Below, piece after piece: positions 1-8,349 of a stretch of DNA of 64,000 nucleotides; position 1 is the stretch's first letter; each line of letters opens with the position of its first letter. This stretch comes from Streptomyces sp. NRRL S-337 (GTDB lineage: Bacteria > Actinomycetota > Actinomycetes > Streptomycetales > Streptomycetaceae): NCBI RefSeq assembly GCF_000720175.1, contig NZ_JOIX01000001.1, positions 427,383-491,382 of the forward strand, given 5' to 3'. The notes beneath the pieces are model-generated. The model did not search any database. It saw only the letters and a program-made list of their open reading frames with translations, and was not told the DNA's origin. A program made the position numbers and the translations under genes.

Positions 1-564
1 GATCTCGCAGACCGGGCCGAGGGGCGCGTCACCATCGAGCATCTCGACATCAACGAGCCCGATCACCTTGCGCCCCTGCACGAGCGTCTTGCGGAACGCG
101 AGCTCGACCTGCTCTTCGTCAACGCGGGCATCACGAACAATGAGCAGACGCTCATCGGCACGGTCGCGACAGCCGATTTCGTCGAGGTGATGGTCACCAA
201 CGCTCTCAGCCCCATGCGGGTCATCGAGGCGCTCGAAGACCTCGTATCCCTCACCGGACTCATCGGAGCGATGTCGTCCGGGCAGGGCAGCATCACGAAC
301 AACACGACCGCGGGCCGCGAGGTCTACCGGGCAAGCAAAGCGGCGTTGAACATGTTCATGCGCAGCTTCGCGATCCGGCAGGCCGAGACGCAGCGCGCCT
401 TCGTCCTCTTGGCGCCGGGCTGGATCCGCACCGCGCTCGGTGGGCCGGACGCACCGTTCAGCGTCGAGGAGAGCGTCCCGTTGCTGGTGGACGTCCTGCT
501 CTCCCGACTGGGCACGCCTGGTCTGGCATACCTGGACCGCTCGGGTCGGACAGTGCCCTGGTAG
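1..564 (+). CDS. SDR-family NAD(P)-dependent dehydrogenase, 5' end missing
   Basis: The frame is open from the first base, so the N-terminus with the Rossmann GxxxGxG turn lies outside the window. Visible are the SDR core motif NAG (in FVNAGI, about residue 42 of the visible part) and the catalytic YxxxK (YRASK), followed by the usual LAPGWIRT segment that in this family leads to the substrate loop. The product should be a cytoplasmic reductase or dehydrogenase of about 230 residues using NAD(P); the substrate cannot be read from sequence. It is followed by 130 bases without a gene and then by an amidohydrolase on the same strand. Family assignment is firm, specific function is not. Confidence 0.85.
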   Translation, partial: DLADRAEGRVTIEHLDINEPDHLAPLHERLAERELDLLFVNAGITNNEQTLIGTVATADFVEVMVTNALSPMRVIEALEDLVSLTGLIGAMSSGQGSITNNTTAGREVYRASKAALNMFMRSFAIRQAETQRAFVLLAPGWIRTALGGPDAPFSVEESVPLLVDVLLSRLGTPGLAYLDRSGRTVPW

Positions 565-694
565 CCCTGCCGACGGCCCTTGCGGACGGCCGGACGAACA
601 CAGCAGGGACCGTCAGCGGCCTTATCACTCGAATTGACCAGCCCTCATCGCCCTTCGCCGACGTGGCCGACGCACGCACAGGAGATCGCAACGG

Positions 695-1699
695 ATGACG
701 ACTACGCCTCTCATCGCCGTCGAAGAACACTGGACCATGCCGGACGTGACGTCCGCCCTACGTGCTGTGCCGCACCCTGATGAAAGCCTGGTCCTGAGCG
801 AGTGGGGCGACAATCAGGAACGTCTGGAAGACATCGGAGCCGGTCGCATCGCCGCCATGGACGCTCAGGGCATCGACGTGTCGATCCTCGCCCTGACGCC
901 GCCGGGAGTTCAGCCGCTACTGCCCAAGGAGGCACTGGCGCTGAGCCGCGCTGCGAACGATATGGCTGCCGCGGCCGTCGCCCGCCATCCGACCCGTTTC
1001 CGATCGCTGTCCACTCTGCCCATGTCGTCACCGAAGGACGTCGCGGGCGAGCTGGAAAGAGCCGCAGGCATGGGGCACGTAGGCACCATGGTCTACGGCC
1101 GATCAGGCGACCTTTTCCTCGACGACCTCGCCTATGACGACTTCTTCTCCGCCGCATCGGAACTCGGCCAGCCCGTGTTCATCCACCCGCAGCTACCCTC
1201 CAACGCAGTCCGGGACGCCTCATATCGCGGATTCGACCCCATGACGGACCTCGCCCTCGCCACTTTCGGCTGGGGGTGGCACATGGACGCCGCAACCGCG
1301 GCGCTCCGGCTGATCCTGCGAGGAACGTTCGACCGTCATCCCGACCTTCAGGTCGTGCTCGGCCACTGGGGAGAGATGCTGCTGTTCTGGCTCGACCGGG
1401 CCGACAGCCTCTCCCGCATCGCCGGCCTGGAGCGATCCGTATCGGACTACGTCCGGTCAAATTTCCACATCACCACCTCCGGCATGCTCAACCCGGCCCT
1501 CCTGCAGCACGCGCTGTCCGTCACCTCCGTCGACCGATTGATCTTCTCGACCGACTACCCCTTCCAACGGCCCACCCGAGAAGAGATCGATTCCTTCCTG
1601 AACCACTTCCCATCAGACGCGGAACGCCGGCAGTTCTCGTCGGCCAACGCGGCATCCCTGTACGGCATTGACTTCTCAGCCGTTTTTGATGGCTCTTGA
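695..1699 (+). CDS. Amidohydrolase-2 / gamma-resorcylate decarboxylase-like protein
   Basis: A 334-residue TIM-barrel metal-dependent protein of the amidohydrolase_2 group that includes gamma-resorcylate, salicylate and aminocarboxymuconate-semialdehyde decarboxylases. The metal-ligand landmarks are present in order: EEH near residue 9, FIHPQ near 164, LGHWGE near 220 and FSTDYPF near 290; FHITTSG, typical of the resorcylate decarboxylase branch, lies just before the last. It therefore probably decarboxylates (or reversibly carboxylates) an aromatic acid in the cytoplasm. The start follows AGGAG at about 10 bases. The final few codons and the stop fall inside a remnant of an IS5-type transposase 3' end (1683-1753), so the natural C-terminus may have been replaced; the conserved barrel is complete. 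Confidence 0.85.
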   Translation: MTTTPLIAVEEHWTMPDVTSALRAVPHPDESLVLSEWGDNQERLEDIGAGRIAAMDAQGIDVSILALTPPGVQPLLPKEALALSRAANDMAAAAVARHPTRFRSLSTLPMSSPKDVAGELERAAGMGHVGTMVYGRSGDLFLDDLAYDDFFSAASELGQPVFIHPQLPSNAVRDASYRGFDPMTDLALATFGWGWHMDAATAALRLILRGTFDRHPDLQVVLGHWGEMLLFWLDRADSLSRIAGLERSVSDYVRSNFHITTSGMLNPALLQHALSVTSVDRLIFSTDYPFQRPTREEIDSFLNHFPSDAERRQFSSANAASLYGIDFSAVFDGS

Positions 1700-1753
1700 A
1701 CGATGCCGCAGAGCCTGATGACGATCGCGGCAACGCCCCGGGGCCCGTTGAAA
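1683..1753 (-). mobile_element. Remnant of IS5-type transposase 3' end
   Basis: Read on the minus strand this stretch encodes SFNGPRGVAAIVIRLCGIVQEPS, cut here from the C-terminus of the same transposase type found at 2218-3021 and 23097-23300 (there FNGTLAVAAIVI followed by VQE). All three copies lie in the same orientation. The remnant overlaps the last codons and the stop of the upstream amidohydrolase. Confidence 0.75.
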
Positions 1754-1897
1754 GAGCCAGAAGTTCTCCGGTGAGGCACTGTCATGGCTTCAGAGCTGAG
1801 CTCCAAGCAAGCGCGTAAGCCCTGATCCTCTGGCGTGTCTCCCGAATAGTCTCGGCCCTGACATCAGTACACGCCGAGTCCTAAGGACGGGGATCTC

Positions 1898-2212
1898 ATG
1901 CCCGCTTACGCCATCATCAACGTCGATGTGCTCAACGAGGAAGCTGGCCTGGCTTACGCAGACGTGGCCCAGAAGTCCATCCTCAGCCACGGCGGCCGTT
2001 ACCTGGTCGCGGGCCCGACACCTGAGCCCGTCGAAGGCACGTGGGATTCCTCCCGGGTCGTGGTCATCGAGTTTCCCGACATGGACCGGATCCGGGAGTG
2101 GTACGACTCCCCGGAGTACCAGCGCGCCCGGGCGATACGTGAGGGCAAGGTTCGTGTGGGGATGCTGTTCGTTGAGGGCACGGTGCCCGAGGGCTTCTCG
2201 CTCCCGGTCTAG
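1898..2212 (+). CDS. DUF1330 family small protein
   Basis: A 104-residue protein with the ferredoxin-like dimeric alpha/beta-barrel pattern of DUF1330: an N-terminal YAIINVDV strand, a central SHGGRYLVAG turn, VVVIEFPDMDRIREWYDSPEYQ, and the RxxAIREGKVR helix. These residues (the strand, WYxSxEYQ and arginine-rich end) are the family signature. The length is normal and there is no signal peptide, so it is cytoplasmic. No enzymatic function is established for the family. It follows the amidohydrolase after about 200 bases that hold an IS remnant, so co-transcription is uncertain. The start has AAGGACGGGG upstream. Confidence 0.85.
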   Translation: MPAYAIINVDVLNEEAGLAYADVAQKSILSHGGRYLVAGPTPEPVEGTWDSSRVVVIEFPDMDRIREWYDSPEYQRARAIREGKVRVGMLFVEGTVPEGFSLPV

Positions 2213-2217
2213 ATCGT

Positions 2218-3021
2218 TTACGGTGGCTCTTGGACGGTGTCGCGGAGCCAGATGACGATCGCTGCAACGGCCAGGGTGCCGTTGAAGATGTAGTCGCGTT
2301 TGTCGTACCTGCTGGCCACTGCACGGTACTGCTTCCACTTGCTGACGCATCGCTCGACGGCACTGCGGTGGCGGTACTGGGCCTTGTCGAACACCGGAGG
2401 ACGTCCACCGGTCCGGCCCTTCCGCTGTCGCTTGGCTTGCTGGTCATCGGGCTGGGCAATGGTCGCCTTGATGCCCCTCCGTCGCAGATAAGCACGGTTG
2501 TCGTAGTGGGAGTACGCCTTGTCACCGCGGACGCGATCGGGTCGGCTGCGGGGCCGGCCTGGTCCGTGCCGCCGGATCCGCAGGGCCTCCAGCACAGGGA
2601 TGAACATGGGGCTGTCGCCCCGCTGGCCTGGAGAGGTCTGCCAGGTCAGCGGGCGGGTCCGGTCGTCGGCCGGCAGATGGACTTTGCTGGTCAGTCCGCC
2701 TCGTGAGCGTCCCAGCGCCTCTCGCCCATCGGTTTCCACACGCGCACAGCCGCCCTTTTGCGGGAAGTCACGCGGCGACCGGCGGCGGGCACCGGCCGCG
2801 TGCTGATGGGCCCGGCAGGACGTGGAGTCGATGTTCACCGCCCCTTCGGGCCGCCGCACGCTTTCCTTCTCGACGGCCTCGGCCAGTGCCCCATCCGGAG
2901 CGGCGGCGTCAGCCTCGATCTGTAACCCGGTCAGGATCTGCTGCCAGGTTCCGTCAGCTGACCAGCGGCGGTGCCGCTCGTGAGCGGTCTGCCAAGGGTC
3001 GTACCGTTCGGGCAGCTTCGC
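2218..3021 (-). mobile_element. IS5-family transposase, N-terminus lost (pseudogene)
   Basis: On the minus strand the frame runs without a stop from about 3021 to 2218. It opens in the middle of the family's conserved LPERYDPWQTAHERHRRW segment, so the N-terminal part is gone and no proper start remains. The DDE catalytic residues are visible: NIDSTSCRAHQHAAGAR (first Asp), VRGDKAYSHYDNRAYL (second Asp) and RSAVERCVSKWKQYR (Glu). The C-terminus ends in VQEPP with the stop at 2218-2220. The upstream break lies next to the oxidoreductase gene at 3087. It is probably immobile but can serve as a recombination target with the matching fragments at 1683 and 23097. Confidence 0.85.
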
Positions 3022-3086
3022 TGACGACGCTTCCCCACTCGTTACTGACTTGCTGTTCGGGGCGGGGACGCCGGGCGGGCGGCGGC

Positions 3087-3980
3087 TCAGATGACCAGGA
3101 CCCGGCGCCCCCGGGTGTGGCCGGCGCGGCTGTCGGCGTGCGCCGCCGCCGCCTCGGTGAGCGGGTACGACTTCTCGACCGGGATGCGGAGCCTACCCCG
3201 GGCGATGAGGTCGACGGCCTCGGTGAGTGCGTCCGGCATGCTCCCGGCCACGCCGGAGAACCGGACGCCCAGCTGCGGCGCACCGAGGTCGGCGATGGAG
3301 ACGACCTTGCGCGAGTCCCCGGTCAGCTCGACGAGTTCGCGGATCACGCCCGAGCCGGCCAGGTCGAGGGCCGCGTCGACCCGGCCCAGGTGCCGCACTC
3401 GTTCGACCCAGCCCTCGCCGTAGGTCGTGGCGAGGGCGCCCAGGCCGCGCAGGTAGTCCTGGTTCGCGGCCCCGGCCGTGCCGATCACCGTGATGCCGCG
3501 CTCGCGGGCGATCTGCAGCACCGCCGACCCGACGCCGCCGGACGCGCCGCTGACCAGCAGCGTCTGCCCGGGCCGCACGCCGACCTCGCGGATGATGCGC
3601 AGCGCGGTCTCCACCACCGACGGGTACCCGGCCGCCTCCTCGAAGGTCAGTCCCACGGGTATGCGGGCCCAGGCCGACAGCACGGCGAACTCGGCGTACG
3701 TGTCGGTGCCTTCGCCGAACACGCGGTCGCCGACCTCGACCCCTTCGACGCCCTCGCCGACCTCGTCCACCACCCCGGCGGCGTCCAGTCCGACCCCGGC
3801 GGGCAGCTCGACCGGATGGGCTCCCAGGACTTGGCCCTCCCGAATCCTCCAGTCGACGGGATTGACACCCGCCGCTCGTACGGCGATGCGGATCCGACGG
3901 GGGCCCGCGTGGGGCTCCTCGGCTTCCACCAGTCGCAGGACCTCGGGACCGCCGAACTCGGCGAAGCAAATTTTCCTCAT
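3087..3980 (-). CDS. NADP-dependent quinone-oxidoreductase-type MDR dehydrogenase
   Basis: A 297-residue zinc-free medium-chain dehydrogenase/reductase. The N-terminal GroES-like half contains VRAAGVNPVDWRIREG and GLDAAGVVDEVGEGV; the nucleotide-binding half contains LLVSGASGGVGSAVLQIA (the AxxGxVG NADP-binding loop, about residues 140-158). No cysteine/histidine zinc ligands are seen, as in quinone oxidoreductases. It should reduce quinones or enones with NADPH in the cytoplasm. The gene is transcribed away from the TetR regulator at 4050, with two operator-like repeats in the 69-base gap, so the neighbour is its likely repressor. The family is certain, the substrate is unknown. Confidence 0.9.
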   Translation of the reverse strand: MRKICFAEFGGPEVLRLVEAEEPHAGPRRIRIAVRAAGVNPVDWRIREGQVLGAHPVELPAGVGLDAAGVVDEVGEGVEGVEVGDRVFGEGTDTYAEFAVLSAWARIPVGLTFEEAAGYPSVVETALRIIREVGVRPGQTLLVSGASGGVGSAVLQIARERGITVIGTAGAANQDYLRGLGALATTYGEGWVERVRHLGRVDAALDLAGSGVIRELVELTGDSRKVVSIADLGAPQLGVRFSGVAGSMPDALTEAVDLIARGRLRIPVEKSYPLTEAAAAHADSRAGHTRGRRVLVI

Positions 3981-3995
3981 GGGCCGAAGGTAACC

Positions 3996-4024
3996 CTAAC
4001 CGTTAGCCTTTCACAACCGTTAGG
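3996..4024. promoter_or_regulatory. Operator-like repeats between TetR gene and oxidoreductase
   Basis: The gap between the two divergent genes holds two copies of AACCGTTAG (CTAACCGTTAG at 3996-4006 and CAACCGTTAGG at 4014-4024), each close to a palindrome. Their centres are 18 bases apart, about two helical turns, as expected for a TetR-family dimer pair. A TAGTGT -10-like box at 4038-4043 would place the start of the TetR transcript close to its ATG at 4050. Confidence 0.6.
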
Positions 4025-4049
4025 AATTGGTACCTGGTAGTGTCAGGGC

Positions 4050-4625
4050 ATGACCGAGCCGCCCGGACGCCGCGAACGCAAGAAGGCTGCGACCCGTCAG
4101 AAGATCGCCGACACCGCGCTGCGGCTCTTCCTGGAGCGCGGGTACGACGCCGTGGGCATCCGTGACGTGGCGGCCGAGGCCGACGTGGCCGTCACCACGG
4201 TTTTCTCCCACTTCGCCTCGAAAGAGGCCCTGGTGTTCGAGCGCGACCATGACTTCGAGCAGCGCCTCACACGGGCGGTCACCGACCGGCCCCCGCACGA
4301 GCCGCTCATCCCCGCGCTGCACCGCGAGGTCCAGGCCCTGGTGCGGCACTGCACGGCGGAGGGTAGCGCCCCCCTCCGACGCATGATCGAGGGATCACCC
4401 GCCCTGCGGGAGTACGAGGAGTCGATGAGCCTGCGTCACGCGCAGGCGCTGGCAGCGGCGCTGGCCGCCGATCCCCACCTGTCCCGGAGTGCGACGGCCT
4501 GCCGGGCGACCGCGCGGTTCGTCATCGACGCCTACGCGCTGGCCTGCCAGGCGGACGATCCCGGGGCCACGGCGGACGAGGTCTTCCGGATGATCCAGGC
4601 GGCCTGGGAAGCCACCGCGCCCTGA
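4050..4625 (+). CDS. TetR/AcrR family transcriptional regulator
   Basis: A 191-residue regulator with a clear N-terminal TetR helix-turn-helix: ALRLFLERGYDAVGIRDVA, then EADVAVTTVFSHFASKEAL (about residues 20-65), where the FxHFxSKE turn marks the family. The C-terminal half is the variable ligand-binding domain. It is divergent from the quinone oxidoreductase at 3980 and separated from it by a short gap with paired repeats, so it most likely represses that gene and itself. The only nearby Shine-Dalgarno-like sequence is weak (AGGG close to the ATG), and a -10-like TAGTGT just upstream makes a leaderless transcript possible. Confidence 0.92.
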   Translation: MTEPPGRRERKKAATRQKIADTALRLFLERGYDAVGIRDVAAEADVAVTTVFSHFASKEALVFERDHDFEQRLTRAVTDRPPHEPLIPALHREVQALVRHCTAEGSAPLRRMIEGSPALREYEESMSLRHAQALAAALAADPHLSRSATACRATARFVIDAYALACQADDPGATADEVFRMIQAAWEATAP

Positions 4626-4845
4626 GCCGGGGCGCCGGCCCGCTGCGGCCGGGGCCGGGGCACGACACAGGCGGGTTGCACCGGGCGGCCCGTACTGGAC
4701 CTGTCCGCCCGATCGTGTGACTTCCGCCTGGCCTGGGCCATCGACTGGGGCATCGGGCATCGGGCGGACCGCACCCGGTTCGAGCCTATGTGGGAGAAGA
4801 TCTGCGACCCGTGTCTCGGACCCGGGCCGACCCCGAAAGACGCCC

Positions 4846-4995
4846 AGCAGCCTGGCCGCCGACAAGGCCTGTAGCAACGGGCCGTGCCACGACCACCTGT
4901 GCGGGCACGGCATCCGGCACACGATCCCGGAGAAGGTCGACAGCCAGGCGCCAGGCCGCCCGCCTGAGGAAGGGCTCCCCGGCGGGCGGCCCGCG
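4846..4995 (+). mobile_element. Short IS5-type transposase fragment
   Basis: On the plus strand this stretch reads LAADKACSNG and then HLCGHGIRHTIPEKVDSQ, and after a frame change QAARLRKGS. This is the segment around the second catalytic Asp of IS5-family transposases (LxADKAYSSR..IRRHLRRRGIRHTIPEK in intact relatives). No start, no complete domain and at least one frameshift remain. The rest of the gap between 4626 and 5128 shows nothing recognisable. Confidence 0.6.
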
Positions 4996-5128
4996 GCAGC
5001 CCTCGTCATCTGGCTCCACGCATGATCGGCCGGACAGCTCCTGGATGTCCTTGAGGGCAGCGTTCCGGCACGCCTTGGCCTGCCGGTGTCGCAGGGGGAA
5101 GGCCAAGGCAGGCAGGTCGGTGGTCGGC

Positions 5129-5944
5129 TCAGTGCGTGCTCGCGGCCTCTTCGGGGCGCCGGCCCCATGCGGCGATGGTGACTTGTGGGATGTCGATGAA
5201 CGCCGGGTCTTTGAGGAGGGTGGTGAATTCCGTCAGGTCTGCTTCGGTGATGAGGCCGTCGGCGAGCATGGCGGGGGCTGCCTGGGTGATGAGGGGGAGC
5301 CAGCGGTCCTTGGTGGTCCCGCCGCCCATGCAGCCGAGGTTTCCGGCGAAGGACACCTGGCTCAGAGCGTTGCGGGCGAGCAGGGAGGGAAGGCTCCGTG
5401 CCCACGTCATGTCTGCGCCGTTGTCGCGGTATGTGCGCTGGTAGGCGGCCAGGACGCGCTGGACGAGAGGCGAAGGCGAGGTGTCGGCCGGCAGGTGGTA
5501 CGGCTCTTCGACGACCAGCCATCCGCCCGGGGCGAGCCAGCGGGTGGCTCGCGCGATGACCTCGTCGCGCTGGGGGAGGTGGCACAAGAGGTAGCGGGCG
5601 TGGATGAGGTGGAAGCTGCCGGGCGCGTAGTCCTCAGAGGTGATGTCGGCTTCCTGGACCTCCAGGTTCGTGGCGTGGTGTGCGTCGAGGTGTCGGGTGT
5701 CGAGGTCGACGGCGACCACCCGTCCCTGGGGGCAGCGTGCGGCGAGCCAGTAGGCGATGGAACCGGCGCCCGCACCCAATTCCAGGCAGTGGGAGGAGGC
5801 TTCGATGGGAAGCTCCTGGAGGACTTTGATGGTGAACGCATCGACGCTGTTCTGGATGGATTGAAGGCGTTCACGTTCGTTGGGGGCCTGATTGCTCAGC
5901 AGGCCGGTGCGGTAGGGGGCTGTGGTGGCGGGGTGCTGTGTCAT
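5129..5944 (-). CDS. Class I SAM-dependent methyltransferase
   Basis: A 271-residue methyltransferase. The SAM-binding motif I is LELGAGAGS (about residues 54-62), followed by the acidic ribose-binding end of strand 2 in VAVDLD (residues 78-82) and a motif II-like LIHARYLLCHLP with LAPGGWLVVEEP after it. This order is that of the UbiE/Methyltransf_11-type fold. The substrate is unknown. It is the third gene of a tight minus-strand operon: it begins 9 bases after the stop of the MAB_1171c-type membrane protein, itself 4 bases behind an ImmA/IrrE metalloprotease. That arrangement suggests that it modifies a product or protein handled by this operon rather than acting in general metabolism. Confidence 0.88.
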   Translation of the reverse strand: MTQHPATTAPYRTGLLSNQAPNERERLQSIQNSVDAFTIKVLQELPIEASSHCLELGAGAGSIAYWLAARCPQGRVVAVDLDTRHLDAHHATNLEVQEADITSEDYAPGSFHLIHARYLLCHLPQRDEVIARATRWLAPGGWLVVEEPYHLPADTSPSPLVQRVLAAYQRTYRDNGADMTWARSLPSLLARNALSQVSFAGNLGCMGGGTTKDRWLPLITQAAPAMLADGLITEADLTEFTTLLKDPAFIDIPQVTIAAWGRRPEEAASTH

Positions 5945-5953
5945 GAATATCGC

Positions 5954-7201
5954 CTACGTGGTGGTTTTGGTCGGAGTGTGGTGATCGCGTCCCTCCGGCA
6001 TGGCGGGAGCGGGAGCGGGCGAGGGCCCGGACGAAGGCGCGGGTGCGGCGGGGGAGTGGACGAAAGAGCGGACAGCGGGAAGCGTGCGAGCTCGCAGGAC
6101 GGCGAGCAGGAAGTCGCTCTCGCTGCGGAGCCCGTCGTCCTTGAGGTTGACGGGCGTGAGCGGGTTCGGTTGGGCAGCGCCTTCGGCCGCCACGGCCTGA
6201 AGGGCGCTCTGCAGCCAGCACGCGGTGACCGCTGGTTCGAGGTGTTCTTCGGCAACACCGTGCTCGGTGACGTGGTGTCGGGCGCGCTCCACCACCTCGG
6301 GCCGCACGTAATCCTGCAGGACGAGCAGGACATCGAGGATCTCGATGACCTGGCGGTAGAGCCTGAGCCGGATGACCTGCGGGCTGCCCAGCACTGCACG
6401 GATCCGCCGGTGGGGCCTCTCCAGGGTGACGTGCGGGACGGCCTCGGTCAGGTCACGCCACAGGGGACTCAGAGCCCACAGGGCGCGTGCGTCGCGAGCC
6501 GCGCGGCGGATGGTCAGCGCCAGGGGCAGGCAGACCCCCGCGGTCATCAGCCAGGCCGTGACGCCGATGTTCAGCGGGAACAGTGCGCCCAGCCAGGCGG
6601 GGCGTGCCAGGAGGAAGGCCAGAACGACGCACCAGAACAGGGAGGACGAGGTGAAGCCGGCAGCGAGCAGCAACAGGCCGGTGCGCAAAGGCCGGTCGTC
6701 ATGGGCCTGGCGGCCGTAGCGCACACACAACACCGCGCAGGGGACCGTGCCGACAAGATGCGCAGCCACCAGAATCCACCAGAAGGGGCTGTACCACGGG
6801 ACGGCCTGCGCCGTGACGCAGCCGGCGTGCGGCGCGATGGTGAAGTTCAGTGTGATCAGCGCGACGATGGTGATGATCATGGGGCCGTAGATGAGCCAGG
6901 GACGGCGCCGGGACATCGCCGCGAGGACGAAATCGAGGATGAGGGCCGAGCTGAGGACTCCCCAGGCGTTCATGAACAACCCGCAGCTTTGGGCGAAGGT
7001 GAGGGATTGGTTCAACACCGCGGTGACAGGGTCGAGGTAGACCGTGATCGACCCGGCGATCCCGACCACGGCGAGCAGCAACATCTTCTGCTGATGGGAG
7101 TGACGGGCGGCAGGCAGTCGGAGAATGATCACCAGCCACAGCGCGGCTGCGCCCAACAACTCGACGCGGGAACCGAGTTCGTAGAGGGAAAGTGTGGTCA
7201 T
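5954..7201 (-). CDS. MAB_1171c-type integral membrane protein (DUF6545-like C-terminus)
   Basis: A 415-residue protein. Its first 230 residues hold about seven hydrophobic segments (for example GAAALWLVIIL, ALILDFVLAAM, LIYGPMIITIVALITL and SSLFWCVVLAFLLARP). Then comes a cytoplasmic part with LWALSPLWRDLTEAVP and RLYRQVIEILDVLLVL, the pattern of the DUF6545 domain of so-called MAB_1171c family putative transporters. The C-terminal 40 residues are rich in Pro, Ala and Ser. Transport activity has not been shown for the family. Genes of this kind recur in actinomycetes beside ImmA/IrrE proteases and XRE regulators; here the protease gene ends 4 bases upstream. A role as sensor or channel working with that protease is an inference. 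Confidence 0.75.
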   Translation of the reverse strand: MTTLSLYELGSRVELLGAAALWLVIILRLPAARHSHQQKMLLLAVVGIAGSITVYLDPVTAVLNQSLTFAQSCGLFMNAWGVLSSALILDFVLAAMSRRRPWLIYGPMIITIVALITLNFTIAPHAGCVTAQAVPWYSPFWWILVAAHLVGTVPCAVLCVRYGRQAHDDRPLRTGLLLLAAGFTSSSLFWCVVLAFLLARPAWLGALFPLNIGVTAWLMTAGVCLPLALTIRRAARDARALWALSPLWRDLTEAVPHVTLERPHRRIRAVLGSPQVIRLRLYRQVIEILDVLLVLQDYVRPEVVERARHHVTEHGVAEEHLEPAVTACWLQSALQAVAAEGAAQPNPLTPVNLKDDGLRSESDFLLAVLRARTLPAVRSFVHSPAAPAPSSGPSPAPAPAMPEGRDHHTPTKTTT

Positions 7202-7205
7202 GGCC

Positions 7206-7766
7206 CTACTCCCGGATCCCGAGTGCGGCCTCCAGCTTGCCCCGCACTCCTGTCGACGGCGAGGGCGTGAGGATCCCCGCGGCCGAGTAGATCAGGCTGG
7301 CGACGAGTTCGGCTTCCTGCTCCTGCTCATTGGTGTAGTTACTACGGCCCAGGAGCCGGCTGATCATCTCGGGCCGGATGCTGGGCAACAGCATGGCGAG
7401 CGCCTCGTGGAACTCCCGGTCGCTGCGGCCGTGTTCGCACAGGATGTGCCCGATTTCATGGAGAATGATGTGCTCCTGGTGGAACTTGGTGGTCTTCTCC
7501 TCGACGTAGATGTTGTCGTCGGCAGCGGTGGCTATCCACAACCCGCAGGCGTTGATGGCGGCTCCGATCGGCACGGTGTGGATCCGGATCGGCCGCCCCC
7601 GCCGCACCGACAGCCCCTTGACGAAGGCGTCGACGGAAAACGGCCGGGGTAGGTCGAGTGTCTTGACGAGCGCCTGACACCGTTTGCGTACCTGTCGTGT
7701 GGTCATGGTGTCGCCTTGCCCTTCGATCGGACACCGGTGGAAGTAGACGTCATGTTCGTAGCGCAT
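7206..7766 (-). CDS. ImmA/IrrE-family metallopeptidase
   Basis: A 186-residue protein with the zinc-peptidase motif HEIGH at residues 103-107, preceded by HQEHIIL, as in ImmA/IrrE (COG2856) proteases that cleave repressors or anti-repressors. The downstream segment NEQEQEAELVASLIY supplies the ExxA(D/E)xxA helix that carries the third zinc ligand. I chose the ATG at 7766 because TAAGGAGG lies six bases before it; an internal ATG at 7706 lacks such a site. The usual partner, an XRE-type repressor, is not adjacent. Instead the gene leads a compact operon with a seven-helix membrane protein and a methyltransferase. Confidence 0.85.
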   Translation of the reverse strand: MRYEHDVYFHRCPIEGQGDTMTTRQVRKRCQALVKTLDLPRPFSVDAFVKGLSVRRGRPIRIHTVPIGAAINACGLWIATAADDNIYVEEKTTKFHQEHIILHEIGHILCEHGRSDREFHEALAMLLPSIRPEMISRLLGRSNYTNEQEQEAELVASLIYSAAGILTPSPSTGVRGKLEAALGIRE

Positions 7767-7780
7767 GGCCAACCTCCTTA
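7759..7780 (-). promoter_or_regulatory. Strong Shine-Dalgarno that fixes the ImmA/IrrE start
   Basis: On the minus strand TAAGGAGG stands six bases before the ATG at 7766. It is one of the strongest ribosome-binding sites in the window and supports translation of the three-gene operon from this point. Confidence 0.8.
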
Positions 7781-8155
7781 GCAGTTTGCCAAACGGCTTC
7801 GAGGGCGGTTGCAGCAAGTCGGCCGCTTCCTGCCGTCGGTCGGCGCCGCATGACGCAGCGAGCCCGGACCCGCCCCGGCACCGGCGGTCCGCTGGGTACG
7901 AACCGGGTCGCGCGCCCGCACATCTGGCTGAAGTGATCACACGATGCTCCGAGGGGCAACGTCTGCTGGGCCCGCAGTCCGAGACAGCCGACCCGTCGCC
8001 CGCATCGCTCACCCTGCTGCTCTCCTTTCTGGGGCGCGACGAGGGCATCTCGTTCGACTTCCTGACACAGTGGCGGGTGGTCCCTGTCGGTCGACCAGGA
8101 CAGCAAGTCAAGCCCGGCTCCGGCGTCCCTTCGAGATCCGTGAGACTCGAGATCC
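7767..8155. other. Gap without recognisable gene
   Basis: Apart from the operon's upstream region, nothing recognisable was seen. Near its end the block TCGAGATCCGTGAGA occurs twice in tandem (about 8130-8160), a small direct repeat just before the hydrolase fragment. Confidence 0.5.
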
Positions 8156-8347
8156 GTGAGATTGGGCGAGATCCCCGGCACCCTGTGGACACCTGGCTCC
8201 GCACCGGCCCCGCTGATCCTGATCGGCCACAACGGCGGCTTGCACAGGCGGGAACAGCGGCTGGTGGCCCGGGCCCGGCACTCCGCGGCTTACGGCTACG
8301 CGGTTGCCGCCATCGACCATCCCGGGCACGGTGCCCGGCCTCGTTAA
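8156..8347 (+). pseudogene. N-terminal fragment of a dienelactone-type alpha/beta hydrolase
   Basis: Sixty-three codons read IPGTLWTPGSAPAPLILIGH, then GGLHRREQRLVARA and AAIDHPGHGARPR, the first two strands and oxyanion region of a dienelactone-hydrolase-like protein. The frame ends at 8347, just where a transposase fragment on the other strand begins. The nucleophile elbow and the rest of the domain are missing. This is the stump of a gene interrupted by an IS5-type element that was later deleted itself. Confidence 0.65.
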
Positions 8348-8349
8348 TC

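Noticed and set aside
4790..7270. Very long plus-strand open frame opposite the membrane-protein operon
   Set aside because: It is antisense to three genes with clear motifs and strong ribosome-binding sites; its composition (runs of Gly, Arg, Asp) is that of a GC-rich shadow frame.
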